A DNA stretch of 18,647 nt from Chytridium lagenaria (lineage: Eukaryota > Chytridiomycota > Chytridiomycetes > Chytridiales > Chytridiaceae), in assembly GCA_025449115.1 (NCBI GenBank), contig JAHLKC010000294.1:1-18647 (forward strand), given 5' to 3'. Below the pieces are notes generated by a model. It ran no database searches, had not been told where the DNA came from, and was given only the letters and a program-made list of their open reading frames with translations. The translations under genes were made by a program, and so were the position numbers. Positions 8,064 through 17,643 of the stretch are shown piece after piece. Positions within the stretch are counted from its first letter, which is position 1. Each line of letters starts with the position of its first letter.

Positions 8064-9419
8064 ATGCCCCCAAAGAAACGACGATAAGGCAGGATGACGA
8101 CGAAGAAGACAACCACCCAAGAAGAAGATGGCAATTGAAGAGATCATAGACAGGAAAGGGAGGCAGAAGGTCACAGGAGTCCGTTTATCGTACGAACGAC
8201 AAGATAGCAACAGTGGACGAAACAATATCTCCAGAAAGCAGGGCAGTGATGGATGTAACAACCATAATTCAATACGCGCCAACGGAACGATGCAACTTCA
8301 CAAGCTATTGAGAAGTATTAGACTGAGAAAGCATTAATACTAAAGCACAAAAGAACGATAGGACTATTTAACAAAAACACGGATTCGCTGGGATCAACAA
8401 CCCCAAAGCCGACTACAAGAAGGCAGTAAAACGAGCGTTCTTTCATGATGGTACGATACTTACAATGTCATGATATCCATCACTATCCGTTTTTAGCAAT
8501 CCTTCGCTTAACATTAATCTATTTACCATTATCAAAACAGAAAGCTACGTCGCAAGCTTTGAGGCTAAGAAGCCAAAAATTCCATTATGCGTGATCCTTC
8601 CGTTCTTGGTAGCTGCAAGCAATACGTCAGAATTCAAGATGAGCCGATTCAGCAACAGACCTGGTCATAACTGGAAGCTCCGTCTGCAAGTAAAATCCAT
8701 ACTCGGACCCAACGAATTACACAAGCTACTAGTTGGCATATCAATAGGGTGAACAACGCTTGCGTATTCCAGGCATACAACATATCTCCTCGAGTTGGTA
8801 CATTCATGAATCGCACTGCTTGTAAGTTCAATTTTGACGCTGATAGGAAGGTACAAATGTATGAAGAGTGCTAAGAGGTGGAAGAGAGAAAGCAATAATG
8901 ATAGGAGAAGGAAGATAAACGGATTGGAAATGAGGATACCATAGTAGACGGAAGGAAAAGAATTAAATATGTAGCGAAAGTATAGATAGAAGGATGGACG
9001 ATTACAGACTCCCGGGACGGGAGAACATGTAATTATATTTATGTTGAAAGACTCACATATTTTGGTGGATACTAGGGGTCAAAGAGTCTCAACCCGAAAC
9101 GCCGTCAACAAAACAGCACAAAAAGACACATCCAACATGGTTCTCAGTTCGCAGAAGAAACGATGAAAACAAGACACCGTACATACCTATTTACGACGGA
9201 AGGAACATAGAAGACGTCAACCCTGAGAAGATATTCCAGTTACCAATATTAAATGAAACAAAAGTTCAATCTGAAGAAGGATGATGTGATAATGGCGGAA
9301 CATCTTTCTTTGTGAAGGAAGACGATTGGAATCTATTACCTGTATGGATCATACTTTGCAAGGAGTCGGAAGAATCCAACGATACCGACGACATAGAAGA
9401 TTTTGAAGAAGGATATTAA
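8064..9419 (+). CDS. Unrecognised multi-exon gene, frame-broken
   Basis: The product is not recognised. A possible start is ATG 8,064 (MPPKKRR, nuclear-signal-like, then an acidic stretch). The clearest exon is 8,497-8,821, reading FTIIKTESYVASFEAKKPK, LCVILPFLVAASNTSEFKM, RPGHNWKLRLQVKSILGPNE and ISPRVGTFMNRTA; it needs one G added in the run at 8,747-8,749. It is preceded by a TTTTTAG acceptor and followed by a GTAAGT donor at 8,822. A last exon, 9,051-9,419, reads FWWILGVKESQPETPSTKQ, IYDGRNIEDVNPEKIFQLP and ends with the acidic ESNDTDDIEDFEEGY and TAA; it holds an in-frame TGA at 9,282-9,284. Splice phase between these exons does not match as read. The first part (8,064-8,460) alternates between frames. 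It may be a decayed gene or a real gene with sequence errors. Confidence 0.4.
9009..9023 (+). repeat. GC hairpin element, solitary, inverted relative to the array
   Basis: CTCCCGGGACGGGAG: the reverse complement of the array core, loop GGA. It lies in the proposed intron (8,822-9,050) of the plus-strand gene, 27 nt before the acceptor. Relative to transcription it has the same orientation as the copies in the minus-strand Helitron. Confidence 0.85.
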
Positions 9420-10078
9420 CAGATTGGGCATGATTTAGAGCCTCATAAATGTGATATATAATAAAAGACCCAAGTTAAAATGTGTAAGGTTGGGTTTATT
9501 ATTAAATATAAGAACGAAAACCAAAAATAAGGTAGCTCCCGGGACGGGAGGTGAGGTTACACGAACGTGGTACAAGGTAGTACAAGGTTTAAGGTTATTT
9601 GAAGTTTAAATGATATGAGAGCCAATGATGAGCTTTATTTAAATCTAGGTAGAAAGTAGATGTGGTTAAAATACAGCTCCATGATGATTGGACGAGATGA
9701 TGACAGACAGAGGACAAAAAAACCGACAGCTCTTGGGTATTCCCAAGAGGACATCAGAAGTGAGTCTTTGGCCAAGATGGCAGTGTTGTTTGGTGGGTCA
9801 AAAAGGGCTGTGTCATTGGCCAAGAACAGTTAGAATTGTCAGTTTGAAAATCAATTTTTTTTTGAAACCTTTTCGTACGACAATGTGTGTGATACAAACC
9901 CTCATCTTTGATTTCATTTTCTTGCCTTATTGGTTAATAAGCCTCCCCAACAACAAACCTCACACTTCTCGATCTTCACCCCAAGATCCTTCTTTTTTCT
10001 TGCATCCTTGGAGTCCATCTTCCTTATTATTCTTTACTCCATCTTCAACACTCTCGTTCTCTCAAAATTAGATAAGAT
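9420..10078. other. Intergenic region with one hairpin, upstream of the surface-protein gene
   Basis: No supported gene. It holds a hairpin at 9,535-9,550, short direct repeats of a GTACAAGGT type near 9,566-9,590, and a C/T-rich tract from about 9,960 to 10,060 immediately before the next gene's ATG, as often seen in fungal 5' leaders. The open frame across 9,688-10,071 is Ser/Pro/Phe-rich and does not connect in phase to the downstream exons. Confidence 0.5.
9535..9550 (+). repeat. GC hairpin element, solitary copy
   Basis: GCTCCCGGGACGGGAG, same orientation as the copy at 9,009 and opposite to the array. It lies 116 bp after the stop codon of the unrecognised plus-strand gene. Confidence 0.85.
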
Positions 10079-11116
10079 ATGTCTGCATTCGACACATTCC
10101 AGTTCTTTTCCGGTGGTGGCAACTGCTCTGGTAAGTACTTCCTTTGTCGCCCTCAGCAATTGCGCCGCATGCATCATGCACCTTTTGTCGTCAGCTGATC
10201 TTTCCTTTCTTCCAAAGTCTCTGGGAGCACCTTGACTATCGTGTCCAGGGCCCTCTACAGGTCTGGATGCACCCAGACTCAGCAGAGCTGCATTCTCGCT
10301 ACCCCTCCTCTTCCCAACGCCGTCAACCTCGTTCGCAGACAATCCCCATCCACTGAGACCACCACTGTTGCCTCTGTGTCTCTTTCTACCCTTGCTTCTG
10401 GAACAACTTCAGCTGCTGGACCTTCTGCTACAACCCCTGCGACCAACGGCGCTTACGCTCCAGTCTTTGCCAACTGCACCGTCAGCACAAGCACCAACAT
10501 CACCGTCGGTGCCTTTTTCGACCAAAGCTCTGTTAACAGTAACCTGCCCTACTTTGTCTGTGAGTGATCAGGCTTGAATCGTCATTTTCACCTCAAAAAT
10601 GAATACTGATTAATTCATGAATTAGACTCTACTTACGACGACGCCGCCTGCGAAAAATGGTCGGCAAAGGCTCTTCGTGTTCAACATCTTACCGCCTTTG
10701 TCGCCGGCTCCCGATGCATTCAGCGCGACCCCCGCAACAACGCCACACTCCACACCGCCTTTAACTGCGACGACTCTGCCAAAACCGTTTCCTTCCGTGA
10801 CAACTGCGACTCCTCCTGCTCCCGCTGCACCGCTGGCTCCCAAACCTTCCCTTACTACCAATGCATTAGAAATCCTTTCGACCCGCAGACTTACATCTCT
10901 GGATACTGCACCGTTGCCAACAGCTTGGATATGCCGGCCTTGCCTAACCCCGCTCTTTACGTTACCACCACCCTTGTTACTTCGACTGCTCCCACTGCCG
11001 CAGCTACCACCACCTCTAAACCTAGTGCGGCTGCTCCCCTTGCTCTATCGAACGTTGGTCGCTGGGTTGTTGGACTTGTTGCGTGCTCTCTCGGCGCTTC
11101 CTTGGCCATGCTTTAA
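10079..11116 (+). CDS. Cys-rich, Thr/Ser-rich cell-surface protein with GPI-type C-terminus
   Basis: Three exons: 10,079-10,130, 10,218-10,559 and 10,626-11,116, with GTAAGT and GTGAGT donors and matching phase-1 junctions; 294 residues. Residues about 15-35 and 100-240 hold 12 cysteines in total, with sequons NCS, NCT, NIT and NAT. A Ser/Thr stretch lies near residues 55-95 (STETTTVASVSLSTLASGTT) and a second, Thr/Ala-rich, just before the end. The C-terminus is a hydrophobic run (RWVVGLVACSLGASLAML) with no charged tail, typical of a GPI-attachment signal. Role inferred: a wall- or membrane-anchored extracellular protein; no named family was recognised. Odd: the ATG used (in-frame TAA two codons upstream) gives MSAFDTFQFFSGGGNCS, not an obvious signal peptide, so an upstream exon may be missing from this model. 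Confidence 0.8.
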
Positions 11117-11901
11117 GGGAGCTAATTATCCCATACTCTATTCGGTTCTTTGACACATTTCTTTTTTGAGTTTTATCTTTTTTGGGCGACCTTTCCTCAT
11201 TACACTTGGAAGAAACCAAACAAATGATCATTACTACCCTGAACTCCTGCCCTAACCCCTTTGTTATTGTTATTGTATGAATTTTCTACTTTTCCCTTAC
11301 CCAAGTTTCCCCATCTTGCGGTCATCATCTGGATAGATGTCACAACATTTTGCAAAATTATAAATGCTGAACAACGATATCGTAAGCAATTTAATTTGCC
11401 TTGCATATTGTTTATGTGTTGGAACTATATCACTAAAAGTTGGGTCCGATCACAGTCTAAAACCAACCTTTTAAGCCTTTTTCCCAAATTTAACTAAGCT
11501 ATGTAATCACAGCCTTTCAAATGTTTCAGCTTTACCTACATCACAATTCCCGAAAAGCGATGATGTTAATTTCATTTTTCATGTTCTCAGCTTCAATTTA
11601 TTTTAATAAGAACCCCATACAAAACGGCTGTATGAACGAAATGAGGTAAAAAAAGTCGTAAACCCACAACCGTCGAAGACTGGAATAGACATATGAGGTG
11701 CTTAAAATTACACAATGAAGAAACGTCAACGGGGAATCATGAGGCATAGAAAGGAAAAACAAACTACACAAAACAAGACGAAAAGAAAACGCTTTGTAGT
11801 CTCGTCGAAATAAATATATAAATAAGTCGTAGAGTCGCTGGGAAAAAACGGCGAGAAAAAAAGAAAGGAATTTCATGGAAAGTCGAATACTCAATCACCG
11901 C
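11117..11901. other. Region between convergent genes
   Basis: It contains the 3' ends of two convergent transcripts and no supported gene. Open frames on either strand here are short, Phe/Ser/Leu-rich and unsupported by splice signals. Confidence 0.6.
11597..11602 (-). terminator. Possible polyadenylation signal of the RasGEF gene
   Basis: AATAAA on the minus strand about 300 bp after the RasGEF stop codon, in an A/T-rich stretch. Chance occurrence is not excluded. Confidence 0.3.
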
Positions 11902-14900
11902 TCAAAAATCCTCTCCCTCCACCATACCCGCAACCTCCCAAGCCTTCTGCATCCCCTTCTCCCCAACATTAGCCGCCCTCAATCGTCCCTCCACAAACCC
12001 AGCCACCACAGCTACATTCGCCAACCCACTCGCGAGACCCTCCCCACCACTCCCAGCTTCTCCTCTCGCCGCCGTCGCCCCGTATCCCGGAATAGTCGAC
12101 GCGGCTAAATACGGGTTGGACGCGCCTAAAGCAGCGGGGGGAAGGACGGGAAGTCCACGAAGAACTGGAGTGAGGACGGGTGTGAAATCATATGGTTCTG
12201 AGGCTGGCAAGGTGTAGCGTTGGAGGACGGTACATAGATTTCGGTATTTATCGAAATTGATGAGAAGCGGTGCGTCGTCATCCGAGGGTTCCACGACGTG
12301 TTTAAAGCCTGGATTACCGTCATTTAAAAAGGTCACGTCCTTCATAACGATTGGGAAAAAGGGGACAATTGGAGCTGTGGATTTCGACATGGCGTTGCGG
12401 AGAGTTTTCATGTTGCCGGAGGGATCGAGGAGGGACTCAATGTCACGGAGAAGGGTAAGGTCCTTCGGGGAGATGCCTTCCCAGGTCTTTTTGAGACGTT
12501 GAACGGCAGAAGAGAGGAGACCGCTTGCAATGAAGAGGGAGGTGTGGAAGTTACGGAGGACGAGACAGCGGTGGGCGATTTGGATGAATTTTTCGATGAG
12601 GCGACGACGGGGTTTGAGGGTACGGGTCGTGCATATTTCTAAAGCGACCCAATTGCGGATCTATTGAACGAAAATAATAATACTCAGTCAATATTCACAA
12701 GAAGCGATAGTTGCAAAAGAAAGCATCACATACCGCATTCGCACGCTCCGCAAACAGATCCACCCTCGCTCCCAATTTTCTCTCCACCTGTGCCTCTTCC
12801 ACTCCTCCCGCAACATTAGCCCCAGAAAGTTTCGCCAAATAATCAAAGGTTGGGATCGCCGTAAAGGCATTCTGATCCGCCACTGTCATATACCTCGCCA
12901 CATCCCTTGCCTCAAGCGACAAAAGCACAGGTAGTGGGGACTCACCAGAAGGGAGGAGTGATGATAATGGGTTAGAGCCGGACCGCGAGGAGAGAAGTTT
13001 AGGTTTAGATGGCGTTAATGGCGTGGTGGAGGGTGGGGTTGACGGGGAGAGGTGAAGGGGAGGGAGTTGTGAGGAGGGCTGTACGACGACCTCGTGGTTC
13101 AAGGTCAACGCTGGAACGTTTACGATGGGTTGAAGAATTTGATGAGGTAGGAGACCGACGACCATGAAGAAGCATCCGTGCAAGGGCATTATTGGCAGAG
13201 GCCCCGCCTCCAGGCCGTAATGTCGCCCTTGTCTCATCATCCGACTCCCCCTCATCGTCCGCATCATCACAATAAAGGGTGCTCCCATAAAATGGCGAGC
13301 TCATCGTTTTCATAGCAATAGATGAAGCTTGCACAGACGCAGTTCGACGAATCCGATCGGATTCGGACCGGAAACCCTCCATACATACATCGCTCAAGAA
13401 AATCTCGAGACGTTCGCGAAGCATGGGATCAATCTCGAAATCTTCGTAGCGGAGTTTAACCCAGCGACCGACGACGGTGAGGACTTTGAGTTGAATGGGC
13501 CGACGCCATTTTGCATAGTATTCGAGTTCTTCGGGGTTGGGGTTTTCGGGAGGACGGACGTTGTAGCGCATGATGAGGTTGTCGAGAAGATCGAGGGACG
13601 GGATGAAGAAAGAGTGGCATTGAAGGAGAGTGTCCACAAATTCCATATCTTCGACAATTAATAAGATTCCTTAGCCAACAAAAAAAAAAAAAAGGGTGAC
13701 AGGAGAGGGGAATGCAAGAGAGTTGAAATTCTACCTTGGATGTTCTCATCGGCAAGTCTAAATAGAAGCTTCTCCAATGTCCCAGCCACAATGTGCAATC
13801 TTCCCGAAACCATCTCCATCACTAAAACATCCACTCCTTCTTCATTTAAATGCAACAAATTCCCTCTCACAGAAATACTCCCCGACGCCTTATTTGACCC
13901 CATCTTACCCATAGCCACGCTCCCTTTGTCCTCCATAGCAGGTGCCGCCTCAATAGCCGACGGCTCCGTGGAAAATTTGCCATGATCCAACACCCCAATC
14001 CTACGTCCCTGACTGTCAAACGTTGGTATCCTTTGCGATCCTTTCCGTCCTACAACCTGTAAACTATCAAACGTTGCACGACTTCCCCTCGCGGAAGACG
14101 CTGCGTCTGTTTCGGAACCGTTACCGCTTTCATTGTCGGAGAAGGCAGTGGACTGGACATTCGGCGGAATAAAGGACGGAGAGCCTTTGATGGACGATGA
14201 GATGGGTGCTCCGGTGGCCGGAGATGAGGCGGCGGAAGAGGTGCGGGAGTGAGTAAACAAAAAGTTTGCATCAGCGGGGATGGACATTGAAGAAGATTTT
14301 CGGGCGTGGTGGAGGATGGAACTTGGGGATTGGGCGGGGATGGAAGCACTGGAGAGTCGAGCGGAGGATGTAACGGACATGGGACCAGTGAGGACGTCCC
14401 GAAGGTGAGATAGAGGGATACTGTCATCTTCATCGTCGTCATCATGCTCAGGTTCCATGACCTTTTTGGCGACTGGCGAAACTGGGGGTGTCGCGAGCAT
14501 ATCTCCACCCTTTCCCTCCAATTTTTCTTCCGCGCTCTTCTCACATATGCCTTCAAGAGCCTCATGCGACACTTGGGTCACATCGATCAGCATCTGGGAC
14601 CAGCGATCCTTCTTCTTACGCTCTCCTTCTGCAGTGTTTCCTGTGGCCCTTTGTTTGGGTGGTGGGTGCTCCGAATCCGACGCCCTGCCGTCAGAGTCGT
14701 CATCCGGCGCCATCCGGACGCGCCAATCGTCCTTTCCACCTTCAATCACAGAGACTACACGGAGCCTTTGATGGGGCGGCATATGAAGAATTTGCGGGTT
14801 GCCTGTAACTGGATGTTATTAGTAAAGAAGCATAAAAGCAACCCACAATAGGAGGAGGTAAGAAAGAAACTCACTTCTTTTTACACTATCTTGATCACCC

Positions 14901-16776
14901 TGGGAAAGACTTCGCCCCTGTTTACGAATATATTAGTAAACAAAGCAAAATGTAAAAAGATTTTGACACTAACCCCCAACCCTCCAATATCTTTCAGTGG
15001 CCTATCTAGAACGTAATGCTGTCTAGTCGCAATCTCCGGTAATCTCGGTGCCGTTTCCCCAGACTTCCTAAACGTCACTTCCTCCGTTTCCTCCCCCTTT
15101 AAAGTATTCCGCTTATCCGAAGACACGACACCGTAAAGAGACCTAAAGTCACCCATGCTTAATCTTTTCATTCCTGATTTTGAGGCAGGCGGCGGCGATG
15201 CTGTGTGGGTGATGGGAGCAATAGCGGGGAGGGAAAACTGATTACGGACTCGTCGGAGGATAGGGAGGAGGAGAAGGATGAGCGACGGCGGGGGTCGCTT
15301 GAGCGTTCTTCCATAAAGGCTGTAAGGCGGTCACGAAATCGAGCCCCCATTCCCACTAGAAATAAACTGTTAAAAAAATGAAATTATCGGAAAAAAAGAA
15401 CAACTACTCACTTGACTTTTTCCTTTTTCCTTCTTTTTCCATGGATCGTGACAACGCATCCATGACGGTACCGGGTGATGGCATATCCTGCCCATCCTTT
15501 GATCCGAGCCGTCCCATATTCATTACAGAAGGCGGTGGCGAAGCCGTCGACCTAATTCCATCCCCACTTCCAAGATTTGCGCTTACAGAAGCTTCTTGTG
15601 TGGGGCCTGAATCCACCGCCAGCACTCCCACCGCAAAATCCACATATCGCTTTAAACATTTAACGAATCCAGCGGCAAGCGTCACAACGGCGAGATTCAC
15701 ATTCCTAGCGTCTTCCCATTTGCCAATACCCGCGTCCCAATCCTTTACTCTCTTGACGGCCTTCATCACCTCTGAGATGGCTTCACCGAGGGATTCAGCG
15801 GTTGTACCGTATTCTTCTAGAGACTGGATGGAGGAGGAGTCGTCGAGAGCGGAGAGGATGCGGTCACTATGAGCGGATACCAAAGACTCGACGATGGATG
15901 TGAGAAGGGTGGATGAAGCGAGGATGCGGTTTAAAGATGAAGAGTGAGAGGATGAAGAGGAATGGTTTGATGGTGACGCTGGCTCTGAAGTGTTACGTGA
16001 CATGACTGGTGGTGTAGGGTTTGTGGAATTGGAAGAGTTGGAGAGGGTGGAAGAGCCAGACACTGCACGGGTGCTGGGGAGGAGATGGATTGAGTGCGTA
16101 TTTGGGTTGGTCGGCCGCGGATGAGGTGACCGAATAATAACAGAAGGTGTGAGCATCACAATATTGACCACGTGAGATTCAATTAAGCCAAAGACGTTGG
16201 TCGTAGGACGTGTGTTTACCCTGTCCCCCAATCCGCTCCGTGTATCCCTAACCTCAAAAGGTACCTCGAGTCCATCAAACAAAACTCTGGCGTCCTTATC
16301 CTTTTGCATATCTCTAAGCATCTCCACTATTGGCTGTACATCATCCGGAGCTCTCAAAAACAGTAGATCTCCTGTTCCTGGTGTTCCCATCGGAAGAAGA
16401 GACCGTCCGGATGCAGACGGAGCCATTGGAATAAGGGCTGACATTCTGGGTCCGAGGGCAACACTGTTTCTTGCGGAAGGTGGACCACGGTTTTGAAGCT
16501 GGTCTACTGTCCGGATGACTCGAAGCCAGGAATCATCAACTTGAAGGGTATCGTTTGTGGATGCAGGTGGGGTCGTAGTCGATGCCAAAGATTGTGTAGG
16601 AAGCACATGCGATGCCGACGCAGCTTTCTTGATTAGAAGTTCTATAACAGGATTGACATGAAAATTAGAGACCTAACGATCAATGATGAAAGCCTACCCA
16701 AGACTTCCTGTTGCACTAAGGCAGGTAAAGCCTCGATGTTTTTCGCAACATCGAGGGCGGTTTGGTTGGCTGCCAT
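11902..16776 (-). CDS. Ras guanine-nucleotide exchange factor (RasGEF_N + CDC25 domain)
   Basis: Activates Ras-family GTPases by exchanging GDP for GTP. The start ATG at 16,776 has an in-frame TAG eight codons upstream. Exons: 16,776-16,698, 16,641-15,412, 15,355-14,974, 14,917-14,875, 14,802-13,735, 13,648-12,734, 12,660-11,902; introns 56, 56, 56, 72, 86 and 73 bp. About 1,490 residues. The first 900 are mostly low-complexity Ser/Pro/Thr with an acidic patch (EHDDDDEDD) and no SH3 seen. RasGEF_N, about 910-1,020: TLEKLLFRLADENIQ, FVDTLLQCHSFF. CDC25 domain, about 1,180-1,400: EARDVARYMTVADQNAF, IEKFIQIAHRCLVLRNFHTS, VQRLKKTWEGI, and PFFPIVMKDVTFLNDGN. A Gly/Ala-rich tail follows. Two frame breaks remain: near 15,234-15,237 (one T added restores ESVISFSLPAIAPITH) and near 13,044-13,047 (one base fewer restores SPSPLPSTPPSTTPL); alternatives are alternative acceptors or a 103-bp intron at 13,043-12,941. 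Confidence 0.9.
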
Positions 16777-17643
16777 GCGGCGAGTGAAGTCCAAATGCTA
16801 TTCCGGTTGATGAAGCAGTTCAGGTTAAAGGTATGAGATCCTAAGAAATAAAAGTTTTGAGAGAATGTTTTAGAGTCAAGTAAACAAAGGGTGAAGGGCA
16901 GGACTAAGTAAGGGGCGATGTCAAAAAAATGCGGGAGGTTGAGGCTAAGCTAGCCAGTCGATGCAGTGTTTCAAGAGCGAAAAGATTATTTGCACGAACT
17001 CAACAGCTATTGATCATGCTCCGGAATGTGATTTGACTGCATGACACCTCAAGTAAGAATCCATGACCAAGAAACCAGCTCGTCAGAATCTCGCATCCAA
17101 TCTCCATCGTACACAAGAACATCTCCTTTGTAACGAATACCTCTTGGACATCCCTGGTATACTATCGCGTCAAAGAATGCTCGTCTTTTGCATGCATGGT
17201 TGATGACAGCATCATGATGTCACATCACTGGAACAAGTCAAGCAAGCACGCAAGCCCGCAAGCAGGAACAGTCCAGAATGCAAGGTATGCCATAATTCCA
17301 TCTCTCTTCACCTCCAACGCCCCTTCTCTAACCCCCAACTTCCTTGCTTTTCTTATAACTTACAATGTGGATGGAGGCAAATGGATGGATGGATGGATGA
17401 CGGATGACAATGAAGTAACGTCTCCTCTGAGAGATGGTTTTGTCGTGGGTCAAAATGAAACGGGAATTAAAATGGCAGTCACACCGACGTTACAGTTACA
17501 TAAACTGTCTCAAAAATCGGAGTCAAACAATTCGTTGCTTTGGGAAGGAAAAGACGTTGTTCAAACACCTCACACGCCCCCCTAAAAGCGATTCCAACCT
17601 TCGGCTCCACGCCCTCTTTCAAGAAAACTCTAAATACATCCCA
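16777..17643. promoter_or_regulatory. Shared upstream region of two divergent genes
   Basis: 867 bp between the RasGEF start (minus) and the oxidoreductase start (plus). It holds a bZIP-like TGATGTCA at 17,215-17,222, a tract of AAGC-type repeats near 17,230-17,268 and a small ATGG microsatellite at 17,381-17,399. No coding sequence is supported; the 129-codon open frame here has no splice or family support. Promoter function is inferred from position only. Confidence 0.45.
17381..17399 (+). repeat. ATGG microsatellite
   Basis: Four to five tandem ATGG units followed by imperfect continuations (ATGACGGATGAC) in the intergenic region. Confidence 0.7.

Noticed and set aside
9688..10235. Plus-strand open frames before and over the first exon of the surface-protein gene, one with a hydrophobic stretch that could pass for a signal peptide
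   Set aside because: None joins the second exon in phase: the frame through the GTAAGT donor meets a stop right after the acceptor.
12257..15872. Plus-strand open frames of up to 164 codons opposite the RasGEF
   Set aside because: They mirror the Ser/Pro/Thr-rich coding strand; the minus strand carries the recognised domains and all splice sites.
17196..17585. 129-codon plus-strand open frame in the divergent promoter
   Set aside because: Composition is repeat-driven (ATGG microsatellite), no family resemblance and no splice link to the oxidoreductase.
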